Shown here: positions 1 to 12,623 of the stretch, piece after piece
Position numbering within the stretch: position 1 is the stretch's first letter
How the letters are laid out: each line of letters opens with the position of its first letter
Assembly (NCBI GenBank): GCA_029204225.1
Contig: CM055107.1
Coordinates: 12,764,767-12,828,766 of the forward strand
Source: Diphasiastrum complanatum
Lineage: Eukaryota > Streptophyta > Lycopodiopsida > Lycopodiales > Lycopodiaceae
Reading direction: 5' to 3'
Length of the DNA: 64,000 bases
Translations under genes and position numbers: made by a program
Notes under the pieces: generated by a model
What the model was told of the DNA's origin: nothing
What the model saw: only the letters and a program-made list of their open reading frames with translations
The model's database searches: none

Positions 1-1133
1 AGAGTGATCTTTAGGATCCTTGGATGTAGTAGTACTAGTAGAAAGCAATATTAGACACAAAAGCATAGTCTTGGTTGAAGAGATCACCACTAGCTTCAAG
101 CTCTTGCTCCAAAGTAGCAAGTGAAGCACTAGTATTAATTTCTTTACTCTCCTCTTTTGCAAGCTTCTTCTTACAATCCTTGATGAAGTGCCCATACCTT
201 TTGCAATAATGGCACTTCCTTTCTTCTTTTGAGTGTTGACATTTTGACCTCCAACGGGCTTTTGCTCATCCTTGGAAGGAGGCTTCCCCTTTCCTTTTGA
301 CTTGCCTTTGCCCTTACCTTTCGTGAAGAAAGCTTGATCTTGTTGAGTGTCACCCGCAAAGTTTTGCCTCGTTTGCTCCTCTTGAAAAAGCAGCCCAACA
401 AGTTCATCAAAGGAGAGTTGCTGTCCCCCTAAGATAGATACTCAAAGATGAAACAAATGAAAGATAAGATGCAGGTAATGAGTTGAGAGTAATGGAAACA
501 AATTGAGCATCCTCAATTATCTCATCAATATTGAGAAGCTCCTCACGAAGATCCTTGATCTTCATCAAGTGATTGGTCACTTGATCCCCTTCTTGCATCT
601 TCAACAAAGAAAGCTGATTTCTAAGATACACCACTCTTGCTGGATTTTTGACTCTATACAAAGTATAAAGTGTATCCCACGCACTTTTAGATGTCTTACA
701 AGACCTAATATGAGGTAAGATAGATCTTTTCACAGCAAGAGCAACCATAGAATGTGCTTGTGCATCCTTCTATCACACTTCTTTTGTTCTTACGAAGATG
801 TAGAAGATGTTGTTGATGATGATGATCCACGAGGTGTAGGAGGTGCCAGAGACGGAGGCCTTTTTGGGCGCCCTCCTCAAAACAAAACTTGCTGAAAACT
901 GGTTGCATATAAATCAGATTTGAGATTCTGATTTTTGGATGCCAAAAATTGCTCCTCCAAGATCTCTGATGGCCGCCCTCTTTCAACTTGAAAAGAGACA
1001 AAAAAGCTGATTCAAACTCCACTTGAAAAGATCAGCAAGATGCTGAAAATTTCACAACAAAAAGCAGAGAAGCTCCTCTTTTGGTAGGGCACCAACTAAC
1101 AAGCTTGCTGCAAATCCGGTAGCTCTGATACTA
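1..1133 (-). pseudogene. Decayed Ty1/copia gag (UBN2 domain plus CCHC zinc knuckle)
   Basis: Minus-strand relic of a copia capsid gene, cut by the window edge. The frame at 748-407 carries the UBN2-type gag signature: SAWDTLYTLYRVKNPARV, then repeated short helices ending in ITLNSLPASY. Further along (about 215-170, another frame) there is a CCHC knuckle, CHYCKRYGHFIKDC, with the expected C-X2-C-X4-H-X4-C spacing. The frame changes between the two blocks, and two stops lie just upstream of DAQAHSMVALAV near 755-765. The gene is therefore broken by frameshifts and nonsense codons. It lies directly downstream (in minus sense) of a primer-binding site and LTR, as expected for gag. No protease or later domain is in the window. 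Confidence is high for family and orientation, low for exact limits. Confidence 0.8.
1122..1133 (-). other. Primer-binding site, initiator-Met tRNA type
   Basis: Read on the minus strand the site is TAGTATCAGAGC, one base away from the plant consensus TGGTATCAGAGC. It abuts the LTR that ends at 1134 and fixes the element as minus-strand. Confidence 0.75.
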
Positions 1134-1564
1134 TGTAGGAAAGCAAGAGTCAAGTCACCAAGATCTAGTTATCAATCAATCTCCACAGAAAACAAGAGAG
1201 AAGAGGCTGGGCACCCAACTCTAAGAGAGAGAGAGAGAGAAAACAGCAACAAGAGCAATGGAGAGCAATGCTTAGCAAACTATTAAAATGGAATACACAA
1301 TGATCATCTAAGTACTCTACCTGGATGTGACCAAATGCCACCAAACCCTAAGGTTAACCACTTACTAAATGTAGGGGACCCCCAAAAGTCAAGATAGGGC
1401 CCCTAAACAAAATTAGACCCCTAAGGACCCATGAGTCAGTACATGACCAAAATTGGGTCCAACTGAACTTAAGACAAACTTAAGATGGCCTAAATAACTA
1501 AATACCCATGGTTACACAAATCTCGACCTTTTGGGTCAAAGTAACCTATGGATTAACTTCAGCA
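1134..1564 (-). repeat. 5' LTR of the minus-strand copia relic (TG...CA)
   Basis: The left end is fixed by the adjoining primer-binding site. The right end at ...TTCAGCA is inferred from the TG/CA rule and an ordinary copia LTR length (about 430 bp). It contains a short GA run near 1,221-1,240. The partner LTR lies outside the window, so no target duplication can be tested. Confidence 0.5.
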
Positions 1565-2660
1565 TAGTCATTTTTTTTTAACAGTATGGTGCACCATATG
1601 GTGTTGGTTCCTCCATGGCACCACCCACAATCCTTGTACCACTACCATTGACGAGGGCTCATGATTGTCATGGCAAGAGCCAGTAGCTTTGGGGCAGAGA
1701 CTATTTTGTGGGTCGCTACTAGACCATGAATAGGGAGGATTCTTCAGTTGAAGTTTGGAAGCGACCTCCCCTTTCACTTGGCCAGGTACATTTGTGACTC
1801 GAGAATTTGATTTCTAAATTTTCCTATTATTTCTAATATGTAGTACGTACCCTTTGAATCTTGATTGTTGATTCTCGATGACACATTGACAACTGACCGT
1901 TGAAATTTGAGTTCAAATTCTGACAAATATGAAATTTGAACACCTTTGCCTTTGAACTTTGGATTTTGACTTAATTTGGCATATTAGTGATTCATAATTC
2001 ATGATTGGCAACTACCACCCGCTTACTGGTAACTGCTCAATGCTCTGGACTCTCCATAGCACCCAGGCATGGAGAGTCACGATGGGAACCGTATCTAGGA
2101 TTGGTTTTGAGTGGAGGGGGGCTAGCATGGAGCAACTTAGGACGAGGGGCCTTGTTGTAGAGTGGGACTCCATCGAGAGATCTGGCCCACATCAAGAGAC
2201 CATGGTCCATGGGTCTAGTATATACTATGTATCATCTAATATCTATTATGAATCATGATTCATCTACGTCCCAACTCCTGAGCTCTTTGCTCACTACTTA
2301 CTACTTACTACTTAGTGTGTTCCATTTTCAAAACTTCAACCAACTTGCTGATTTAAATAATAAATTGCTAATAGCCATTACCTATTAGACTTTAACTAAA
2401 GCCTAACTGCTTGTCAATGTTCCATTCAAGTTGCCATTTGGAAATTGGAATTTGGTACTAACTTCCAAGCTTGTCAATTTTTGGAATTTGAACTTCGATT
2501 CTCAAAATTCGAACTTTGTATTGAATTTTGCAATGTACAATGTGCACAATGAATATTGCTGGTACTTACTACTAAATAGCTGTGATGTTATTCTATATTT
2601 TTCATGACTCATTTTTGGGCAATGGCCAATTTTTGATGTCAATGGGAATCTACTCTCTGG
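1565..2660. other. No gene recognised
   Basis: AT-rich sequence between the copia LTR and the first recognisable hAT block. It could hold the lost N-terminal exons of the hAT gene, but I see no BED finger or other motif. Confidence 0.4.
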
Positions 2661-2711
2661 GTTTGGTGACACCATCATTTCAGATAATTGGAGTGATAAA
2701 AGATTGGAACT

Positions 2712-4345
2712 AATAATGCGTTGAACTATGTTGTGATGGGGCAGCTTGTCCATGAGGCCTATTCTCACATTTTTTGGATGCCTTGTGCTACACATAGTTT
2801 GGGCCTCCTCTTTGAGGAAGTTGCATTAGGTCAAGTAGGTGGTTTACACAACATGGTTCTAACTTCTTGGTGAGGTTCGTCAGCAAGGCAATGAGAGTGT
2901 TGAGCGTGTTCAAAGCACATTCGGAGCTCAAGATTTTGAGGCCTGCTCCCACTTGGTATAGATAGTCTTAGATTGAAGATTCTTGACTCTCGTGTGACAA
3001 TTGAAACTCAACTCATGACTCATTGTTCGTAGTAGCAATTTGCAAATGCAAGCTTGAGGTAGATGGTCATCTTGAATCATTGGACAAAGTGGGGACCATG
3101 ATGGAAGCCCAAATCAAGGAGATTTGATCTAGTTGTGCTAGGTACATCTTTTTTATTGTGATAGGGAGCTCAGGGATGGGTGGAGCACCTACATTTGAGA
3201 GGTCTATTTTGATTGCATTGACTAGGATGCATTGATGGATGACCTACTAGTCTTTAGGAATGCGACCATTGAGTTCAACACTCCAGTAGCACAATTAAGA
3301 CTAGGTAATAATCTATTTGTTAAGTCCTATAATTTTTTCCTATTATCAAAGAAGTTTTGAAGTTCAACAAAGTTTGATTTGTATTGTTTACAATTTATGC
3401 GTTCTAAATTATTTGTCAAATTTTTTAAGTATGTTTTGGCTTGTCTCATGGAGGAAGAAGTATGAGATTGACATCCCCAAGTTGCAGACTATGGTGATTC
3501 AAGTCGTCTCACAAGATTGCACAACAGTTGCATGTGAGAGGAATTGGAGTGTGTTCGTTCTGATTTACATGAAGAGGAATAACAAACTCACGACGCCATA
3601 ACTAAACAGATGGTGTGTGTGCATGCGGATGTTGCAAAGGCTAAGGAAGACTAGAGAGGCCATTCAAGTAAGTTGCAATTTTGATCATTGCTTGTCAAGT
3701 TGGACATGCCACATGATGATTGATAGGTCTGAGACAAGTCAAGAGTTAGAAGCTAGTACTAACTTCTAACTAGTTGCATTGTGTAGCTCCTAGCCTACTA
3801 GCTTGCTAGTTGTAAGTTGTCTAGCTACTACCCTACAATCACATTGAAACTTTAATTCAATTTTGCAGGGCAATCCCGATGAGATCGATGTGGCAAAAGT
3901 TTCAGATTTGCCACGGAGAGACCAGGCGGAGGAGAACATATATCATGAGGAGTCCACATTGACTACAGGTTACAACTTGCAATTTCAACTTTGGAATTCA
4001 AAATTTTAAATCTTCAAAATCCAATTAATCAGTTTATTGTAGCTTGTCTTTGATGTTGATAACTTAATTGTGTGAGTCGCCAGGTTGTAATCGTTGGCAA
4101 TTCTTGTGTGTAGGGGGTTACAGCTAGAGCTGCAACATTACGCTCGAGGACGCCGAGACATGATGGGGCCTCAAGCTCCGTGTTGTTGAGGATGAGGAGT
4201 CTTTGGACTCGTCAACTACATAGACCTCTAAGTCAGAGGAGTGTGTTGATTAGGATGAAAATTTAAATGATGAGGCAGAGGTTGATTGCAGCTATAATGA
4301 CGAGGATGTTGTAGAGGAGACTACCTACAAGCAAAGTTAGGAGGC
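2712..4345 (+). pseudogene. Decayed hAT-family transposase (DUF659 / hAT C-terminal dimerisation type)
   Basis: Scattered coding blocks fall in the order of plant hAT transposases. Block 1 (2712-2852) reads NALNYVVMGQLVHEAYSHIF followed by WMPCATHSLGL, matching the conserved N-Y...G..L...YPHIFW.PCA.H.L.L region. Block 2 (2875-2958) reads AMRVLSVFKAHSELKILRPA, the segment ending in the L-RPA signature. Block 3 (3440-3650) reads LQTMVIQVVSQDCTT and CERNWSVFVLIYMKRNNKL, the C-terminal dimerisation domain with the CERNWS box. Later blocks (3868-3965 and 4110-4345) give an acidic tail ending EVDCSYNDEDVVEE. Gaps between blocks look partly intronic (the last blocks follow AG acceptors), and stops fall inside blocks. 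Terminal inverted repeats and an 8-bp duplication were not found. Dead copy; the family call is secure from blocks 1 and 3. Confidence 0.75.
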
Positions 4346-6639
4346 TACGATAGTTATTATTGAGTGAAGATAGTAGATATTAGTCTCTAGATTGTAGATA
4401 CTAGATGCTAGGGTACTCAATAACACGATACATGATACTTCACTGAGCAATAAGCTATACACTTTGTAATTACTACTTTCGCCAATGAAGAGTGAGCCCT
4501 TGCCATTGAGCATGAGTTATGAGTCATGGGTCATGACATCACATGCATTATGATTGTTTATATCACATTTGATCTTTCATTGCTCAATTGTTGATGCGCA
4601 TTGTGCATTGTGTGTGTTACATATAGCATTGTGTAGTTGACTATTGCTATTATAATAGCATTTTTGTCTATCGTTAAAGAGTAAATGTTGTCATTTATGA
4701 ATTATCACACATGATTCATCATACATGAATGTTGGAAGTTGGAACTTGTTACTTGATGTTTGCAAATTTTTTGACTGTTCAATGAAGTGCACACATTGGA
4801 ACTTGTTACCTGATGTTTGTGAATTTTAATTTTTGAATGTTCAATGAGGTGCACACACTAGTATTGAAGACCATGTTGTAAATTGTAAATCAATGATCAT
4901 AGAGTTGTTGTCTCCGTAGAATTTGTAAAGCACTACAAGGCTTGTACATATTGATCCTATAGACCATTTGTCAATCTCTACTTTAGGATGTCCAAAACTT
5001 AGGCAGTGAAACATGCTTATCTACATTTTCTAGTTTTCTAATCTCTAGTTCTAAGTAGTGTGACCTGTCAAAGAAAAAATTTCAAAGGTGTGATTTCATG
5101 ATTCATTTAACTTTTAAATTCCAAGGAGCAGTCACGACTTACCAAGACAAAAAAAAGACTCTGTTTCTTATTGTGAGCAATGAGCATGCTCAACAAAGAC
5201 AAATGGTAGTAGGGACTCTAAAAATTTAAATTCATTTGTTAATGTTATCATATTACATGGCCGTCTCAAAGATTGCAATCTATATTCTACATAAACTTGT
5301 TATTGTACATACTATTTGCTACATTCTAATGACAATTAAGGAATTTTTTGTTGGAGGAGATTCGATAGTTAGATGGGGTTTTATTTCTTATGCCTTCTAG
5401 ATTGACCTTTGCTAATATCAAAGAGTGGAGACAATGTTTAATATTTAACTACTCCTTTGAAGTTTGAGTTTTAGTTTTCAATGGACTAGTTAGTAGTCAC
5501 TGAGTCTGCCCAATACCAACTAGTCACTACTCACTAGGTCAGTCACAAGTCATGATAAAATTGCAAACTTACAAGTCATAATGTAACAATTGATTGAATT
5601 CAATGAATATCAACATTTGAACACTATTAGAATAAAAATGGCACCCTAAACTCTGAATTTGCGCTTGTTTTATCCGAACATTGAATTTGAAAATTTTTTG
5701 GGTTCAAATTGCCGATTTGAACCTAAACTGGATGGTGAATCGACCGATTCAATCGGCCCATGAAACTTTGATTTTATTGTTGAATGAGTCGATGATTTAG
5801 TTTGGGCAACACTTAGGGACCAGGGATGACATTTTTGTTATAAGGGTTTGTGCTGTGAAGTGTGTAGAAAAATCTTTGTAAAAAAGCAAGCATCAAGTCA
5901 TATTGAATCAAAGTGAGCCATAGCTCGTTGGAAAGAGAAGCGCTAGACATTTTTGTTGGTGTCTTCGCATGTCACATGCAGTATTGAGAGATGAGGATAT
6001 GGTTGAAAGTGCACAAATATGATATAGGAGAAATTCATTTGCGAGCTTCTTAAGCGAGAGAGAAGAGAAGGAAGAGATGCAATGAACAAAGAGAACCAAA
6101 TTCCCATGTTGGTGCTAACGAAGAAAACTCCAGTAGGTCAATTTTAGAAGCATCTTGAGTCTCCACTTTGGAGATCAAGTGAGACATATCTCGTCACCCA
6201 AAATTGAAGAAAGCTTCCTGCTTCCAACTCCCCTTATTCCATTCCATACAAACGACCATTAGTTATGCAATATGCAAGCACAAATCTCCAAATGGTATCA
6301 CCCCATAGAAAATGAAAAAGTTAGGATTCATTTACATATGTAAGGATTTGGATCTTGCGTTTATAGTACTCCATGCTTGTGAATGTCCATTACACTTGGT
6401 TGTCCAACACTATGATCCAGGCTTGAAGAAAACTGAGATTCAAGCTACCATGTGTAATCTTTCCTTCCAAACTTGAAAATAATAATAACTAGGTTTCTAA
6501 CTAGCTACTCAATCTAATGTCACAGATTGTTCAAAATAAACAGAAAGCATATTGGCTACTACTTAGCCATTGATCAAGCAATCCTTCATTTATTCATTTT
6601 GCTTTGGTGCATCACAATATCGACAAGAGTCATATACTA
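4346..6639. other. No gene recognised; probable 3' remains of the hAT element and older repeats
   Basis: AT-rich, with many short direct echoes (TACTACTTACTACTT, TAGTCACTACTCACTAG) and no long reading frame on either strand. Confidence 0.4.
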
Positions 6640-6919
6640 GAAATAGCCCCTAAGTAGTATACCTTTAGGTACTGGGTGGCTAGTTACCATTAAGTGCATG
6701 TTCTTATGGAACCCAAGTACCCTAAGTTGCCCTAATCTCTAGAACGTTCCAGTAAGGGCCTCTAGATAGTATTTATAGGGTGTCATTGAGTCATTAGGGC
6801 TTCATTGATTGTTTAGCTTATGATTCGGTATTGCTTGGGCTCATTGTGGGAGATTGCTTGATTGTGTCTTTTGTAGTGATTATGTCTCATTGATATCAAT
6901 ATTGATCGAGTCTATAACT
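6640..6919 (+). repeat. LTR-like sequence followed by a primer-binding site
   Basis: A TATA-like TATTTATAGGG near 6,770 is followed about 150 bp later by TGGTATTAGAGCC (6920-6932), one mismatch from the initiator-Met primer site. That arrangement is typical of a plus-strand plant 5' LTR. The outer boundary is not identifiable and no partner LTR is in the window. Confidence 0.45.
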
Positions 6920-6932
6920 TGGTATTAGAGCC
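6920..6932 (+). other. Primer-binding site, initiator-Met tRNA type
   Basis: TGGTATTAGAGCC matches the plant copia/gypsy consensus with one change. It lies just 3' of the LTR-like block. Confidence 0.55.
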
Positions 6933-7974
6933 CTCTTTTGAGCGACTGGGAAGGTGTTGATTTTTTTTTCTCTAGCCATTTTCTGTTGCTAGAACATTTT
7001 TTTTTACACATTTTGTTGTAACTTTTGCTTTGTGACTAGATTTGAGTTCTATTAGATGCTTTGGTGTTGCAGCAAGTTGGTGCTTTATGATGTGATTTTC
7101 CTTGCTAGCCATTTTGTAGAAACCCCTAATTTTCAGTTTTTGGGAGAACCCATCTTTTCCATCATTTTTCGCGACAAATGTTGAAAATAATCATATGGAT
7201 GAGAGTGCTAGGCTGAGACAAAACTATTGATCCAAGTTTCATGTCAAATAGATCTCTACATCAAAAGATCTTCCAAAGTTTCAAAAGAGTAAATTTCTAT
7301 TTCACTTTTCATTTTTTAGTTGTTCTTTTTCCATATGTGATTGGATCTTGTCTAGAGAATTCTGTGTTTTGTTCTCAAAGATTTTGGATCTTTACATTCT
7401 CTGTTTTCTCAACAAGTTCATCGTGCTTTACAGATCTCCAATCGGATATCTCTTTCTCAAGATATTACACTTGAAAGTGGCTGTCTACTTCACTCACTTT
7501 TTGGCAGCCTCTGCACCACCTATTGTTTGTTAGATCTTGTGTCACATTCGGGCAGCTTACTTCCTTACTTTGTGTTCCCTTTCGTGGCAAATTTTTCGAC
7601 ATTCACTTTGCTTTGTGCCTTTTCCCATTGGTGTTCGAGTGTTTATTAGAGCCTACTTTGATGTGACGACTAGTGTCCTCTCCCTTAGGATTTATGCTTC
7701 TTTTACATCCCATGTTCGTTTGTATGGTTCTATATTGTTTCTATTTGTTTTATTTCTTTATTGTTTAGTTTTTCTTTCGTCGTTATGCGTTTTCCCTATT
7801 ATTCTTTTTGTTCCTTCGTCATTTTGTGGTATGCTTGTTATTCTTTTTTGTGCCCTTAAAAAAACCGAAGGGTTTCTAATATCGTTTGTGCTTGTTAAGA
7901 ATTTCATGTTGTGCCTTGTCTGTCTCTTTTGTCACTTCACTACATGTTTCCCCTTTATCTTTCCTCTATGTTTA

Positions 7975-8195
7975 TCATGGTGATACAACTTCTGAACTTG
8001 TGTTCGAGACATGGTTGACACGTCTTCAATGTTACTTTGACAATTATTGCCCTCATTGTGTCCCAAAAGATTGTTGTTGCAATTTTCTTATTAAGTAGTC
8101 GTCCTTATTCTAAGTGGCATACATATGACCATTCTCATCTATCTTTTTTTGAGTGGCATGTCTTCTTACATATGTTCATCTACTTATGTCATCAA
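7975..8195 (+). pseudogene. Weak retrotransposon gag relic
   Basis: Two overlapping frames carry ETWLTRLQCYFDNYCP and then SKWHTYDHSHLSFFEWHVF. The pattern W-L-..-L-..-YF, later W...W..F, is like the capsid core (Retrotrans_gag) of gypsy elements. The frame shifts between the two halves. The position, about 1 kb after the primer site at 6920, suits a gag gene. Similarity is by eye only and may be chance. Confidence 0.3.
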
Positions 8196-8202
8196 ATGAT
8201 TG

Positions 8203-8412
8203 ATGTTGTGATAGTGTCACACATTGTCTTAGATTCACAACTATAGGTTGATGTTGATGTTGCATCTTTTATGTTGATATTGAGTGCCTTGGTTTTGTTC
8301 TTGGATGCTCTGATGCTGATTTTGAGGACTTTGCTCATTTCAGTCCGTTGAGCTTGAACATTGTCTAGTTGTTCTGTCTGGTTCCAGTGTGTTGATTGCC
8401 TCGACTATTCTA
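8203..8412 (+). repeat. Imperfect direct repeat, copy 1
   Basis: Starts TTGTGATAGTGTCACACATTG and runs through TTGAGGACTTTGCTCATTTC and GTTGATTGCC. A diverged second copy lies about 465 bp downstream. Confidence 0.7.
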
Positions 8413-8669
8413 GTTGTGTTAGTTGCTGATGTTATTCTCAATACTCCTAGTGGTTCTATGGTCGTTGAGATGCAGATTGTATTCAAGCCTTCTGAGAGTT
8501 CTTTTATACATTAGAGTAGCGTCATAGATATTGAGAGTGATATTGATGGCATCCTTCCAAGTCTATTTCTGAGTCACGTTGTGAGCTTTCTTATGCAAGC
8601 GAGGTTGAGTCTTATTGTGAGGATGAGAGAGTGATAGTATGACATAGTGAGAGCAATTCATGTATATAT

Positions 8670-8878
8670 GTTGACGTTGTGATAGTGTCACACATTGTGT
8701 TAGATTCATAGCTACAGGTTGATGTTGCATGCTTTCATGTTGATGCCGATGATTTTGAGGTTCCTTGACATTGATTTTGAGGACCTTGCTCTTTTCTGTC
8801 TTACTATATCCGCTGAGCTTGAGCATTTTCTAGTTGCTTTGTTTGGTTCTAGTGTTTCGATTGCTTTGACTATTTTAG
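8670..8878 (+). repeat. Imperfect direct repeat, copy 2
   Basis: Second copy of the 8203-8412 sequence, again beginning TTGTGATAGTGTCACACATTG and ending at TTCGATTGCTTTGACTATT. Internal indels are visible. Confidence 0.7.
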
Positions 8879-8899
8879 GCTCTCAAATTCAAGAGATAA

Positions 8900-11800
8900 T
8901 CCTACTGAGACGTTTTGTCGGTTACTCCCCTCTAGGTAGCAGACTGAAACTGTAGATCTGATGTTGACCACAAGCTTGGGCTACTTCTTACATGCAGTCA
9001 TGTGAGAAGTTATCCATCTTTTTTCTTTGAATATGGCCAATCTTCAATGGTGCAATTTGCAGATAGTCAATCAAAAAACCATAATCAACTGGTGGTGTAT
9101 AAGTATTTCATTCTTTATTACGTTCATTTTCCCACATTGTGAGATTTCTTGTTCCATGATCCTGAAATCTTGAAGATCATCAAATGAAATAACCCAAAGA
9201 TTTTTTTATATCTCATTCTTCAATTCAAGCTTATCTATGCACATCATTATTCCAACTATCCTAAGAACATCCTTCAAATCATGCTCAGGACTGCTGCTTT
9301 ACTCAAAACTTAGCCGATGTCGCTCAGGAAAGACCTCAACTGATATCCGAAAGGTAATTGCGGTTCTTGATACGATTTAAGTGCATTGCATGGAGGTTTA
9401 GTGTACCTAAAGTTCTTTATACATGTTCCAGAGATCATAACACAAGGTTCATGGTTCAAAGGTCCCAATATTTCCAACTATCATTTTGTGTTCTAATTTC
9501 TTAATGTCAAAATTTGAGTAATCTTCTGATATGATTGTGTGTTTTGATGATAAGAGTATTTTCAGGTAGCAGGTTTGGCAGTGGCATCAGTGGTCTGCTT
9601 CTCAGTTCAAAGTTTACTGGTGTTTTTTACAGATATTCCTGTATGCCCCTAACTCCCCTTTTCCTGCTCTGTGCACTTCCAGTCTGTACACACAGTTCTG
9701 TATGAATTAGATTGTTGAAAGCTTTCATGAAACAATGTACTTGCGTTTTTTTGAAAGCTTTTTTCCCATCTATTGTAACACTTTCTCTATCTTGATTTGT
9801 TATTTCTGTTTTATCTGTGGTTTAGAATGTAGTTTTCCAGCAGCCTATTCTGTACTCAATGCATATTCCTGGTTTTTAACTTGCCGACCTTTGCTTTAAA
9901 TTGTAGCCCTTTTAGGCTTTTAGACCAACTAGGAAGATTGCAAGTGGAGTCACAAATCAAAGATCAATATGCAGTAATGGACAACATGGAATCATGAATC
10001 AACAGACAACTTGCAGTACTTGATAACATGGCGACACTTTTGAAGTTGGAGACTTGCATGGCTTACATTTTGAAGCTTGCGAAGCTACAAAAACTACATT
10101 TGTCGATCATGGACTGAGAGACAGCAAGATTTTTTAGATTATTAACCATTGAAAAGGATTGTTTGAAAGCCATTTCATTCAATGTACTGCTCTGGCTAAA
10201 GACTTTAAAGGAGGAGAATCAAAATCTTGGGGGACTGACACAGAACAAAGTAGGGGCATAAGTTTTTGGGCACATTTTGAAGTCTTAAAATTATGAAGAA
10301 CATGATGTTGTGTATGGACAAGGAAAGAGATCCACAATTCAAGTTACTGACAAGAGTTGTTTGCTCTCAACAGAAATTTCAGCCATAGACGAGGAACAAG
10401 AGATCTTCAAGATAGCCACAAAGCTGAACGGTTTATTGAAATCAGAAGGATCCATGTTGACTTTCATTCATGAGAGATGATCGGGGAAAAAGAGTAATTG
10501 AAAGGCACTTGGTAAGCAAATTGCACATAAGAATTCAATGTTTGCGGAGGTCTCCAGTCAAAGAGCAAGAAAACAAGTTCTTACAACATAAACTAAGATT
10601 TAACACACCAAAATCTTTGTCAAAGAAGATCTTGCACCCTCACAACAAGCAAAGGTAAGGAAATAGTCAGAGAAGGTCAATTGGTTGAGATTGGAAGGTA
10701 GATGGGCAGCACTAAGAGGAGTCAAGGCACTAGAGAGAAGAGAATTGTGATATATTGATCGAACAACGGAGGACAATTATAATCATTGGGAGAATGAATG
10801 ATCTCAGCAAGATGCGTTAAAATCAAGTCAAACATACTGACCTAATGAACTAGGTATGTTAAAAGGAGCTATTTGAGCCAACTGAACTGATTAGCCAACC
10901 ATTGATGAACCACTAATGTCTAGGTACTCATTGGAAGGGTTTGAGAAAAATGAAGTGTCTGTGTGTATTTGACCATAGTACCTTGAGAAATTCTTATATC
11001 CTTTGTGTCAAACCCTATTTTTAGGCCTAGGAATTTCCTATAGAACAAAGAAAACAGGAGTTGTAGATAAGATGACCTGGACTTACCTGTAGAAGGTTGA
11101 TTTTCTTGTGTATGTGCCTATTTCAAGCCATGTCAGAGATTCAGCCAAATCAGCCAGTTCCATTTTGTGTCTTTATAGCAGGTTCTATGAAAATAAAGCT
11201 AGAACCTCCCTCACGCTTTGTAAGAAATTTTTATTGTTTGATACGGGATATTGTTGCAGCAATTTTTTGGGATAACTTTGACTTATAGTCAAGAATTCTT
11301 TTGAGCCAATCAGAGGCTCCTGCAAGCAGCTTGTGTCTGCCTAAACAGAAAAGATTTCAGCTAGAAACATGTGCAGAAACCTGAATTTTCTGATATTTCA
11401 TATTAGTCCTTTTGCATCCTGTAAAAATTGTTGTTGGAGGCTTGAAGTGTCTTCTAAGATTACCAGATTGCGGCTTTTAAACCACCAGTAAGAGCTACAG
11501 AGGTGGTTAGGTGCTCAGGCCCCCAAGCACTTGAAAAAATTGCTCCAAAATCAGTATTTTTGGAGACGTATTGCTTGCTACGTGGTCATGGGCCCCAGCT
11601 TTTATCGCAGGGAAATGGCCAAAGGAAATGTTTCTCCGCAAGTCGGGAAATCTGTTTCCCCATAGCAAAAGGCATATTATTTGCATAAGGGCCAATTTGA
11701 CCTGTTCTTAGCAATTTCTACAAGAGTCTTTCTTGCTTCGTTTCAATCTAATTTCTCTCCCTTACATTGTACATCACTTTCTCCCTCAATATCTCCCTGT

Positions 11801-12265
11801 CCTCTAGATGTGCTATTGTAGCTACCTTGCACTGATTTGCTTTTCCAATGACATGGCATTTCCTGATTTCGCGTATCCCATTTTTTTTCAAATTTTTTTT
11901 GGTCAAGTTCCAGAACGGAATGTGTTCCAGAACTGGCAACTATGTAGTTGAGATAGCATCATGTACTTCTCTGTGGAAACTTGTAGATGAGTTCTTGAGT
12001 GCATGGAAATGTCTGAGGGACAATGCACTGAGCAACAAAGACAGTGGGCTAAGCACTCGAGGTAGTGGGATGAGCAAAAGATACATCAAGACGAAAAAAA
12101 GGCTCAATGGCAAATATCCACACATCAAACATAAGCTCGGGATCTAGATGATTCACAAGATGTTCCACATGTAGTACAAGTTCAAGAGATTTGTCATCTA
12201 AGCAGAGACATGTACATATGGGCCATGCAAGTGAGATAGAGAGACAGAGCTGTATCTAGATGATT
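8900..12265. other. No gene recognised
   Basis: Long AT-rich stretch with only short, unconvincing frames. A short inverted motif (TTCCAGAACGG...GTTCCAGAAC) near 11,910-11,935 recurs near 21,810-21,840 and 22,577-22,605, which suggests fragments of a shared old repeat. Confidence 0.4.
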
Positions 12266-12269
12266 CACA

Positions 12270-12560
12270 GAATCTTCTAGATGAAGTAAAGACATTTACA
12301 TATATGCCAAAAAATCTGAATGGGAATTGGATGAGGTAGAGGATAAAGATACTATTTTGGCCACATGATATTCTAGATAGGATAAAGGTTCTCTTGTATG
12401 AGGTAAAGGATAAGGATATATGTCATGGGTCACACTATATTCCATCTGGGAGAGAGGTTTATCTGGCTGAGGTAAAGGATCATAATACATATCAAGGGCC
12501 GCCAAATTCTAGAGATGAGATACTAACACATGATCTTCTAGATGCAACAAAGGCTAGGCT
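12270..12560 (+). repeat. Degenerate tandem repeat (unit about 50-74 bp)
   Basis: The phrase (A/C)TGAGGTAAAGGAT recurs at about 12281, 12331, 12398 and 12467, with a weaker copy near 12541. Each is followed by an AT-rich arm and a TTCTAGAT box. The units are heavily diverged. Confidence 0.5.
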
Positions 12561-12623
12561 ACATGTCATGCACCACAGACATGTAGAGGGAGCATACAAT
12601 ATTTCAGCGGCAATAGATGTGAT

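Noticed and set aside
7241-8246. Several hydrophobic, membrane-like frames
   Set aside because: T-rich DNA translates to Phe/Leu/Ser-rich peptides in any frame; overlapping frames look equally hydrophobic.
11848-12147. 99-residue plus-strand frame
   Set aside because: No motif, overlapping minus frame of similar length, repeat-like surroundings.
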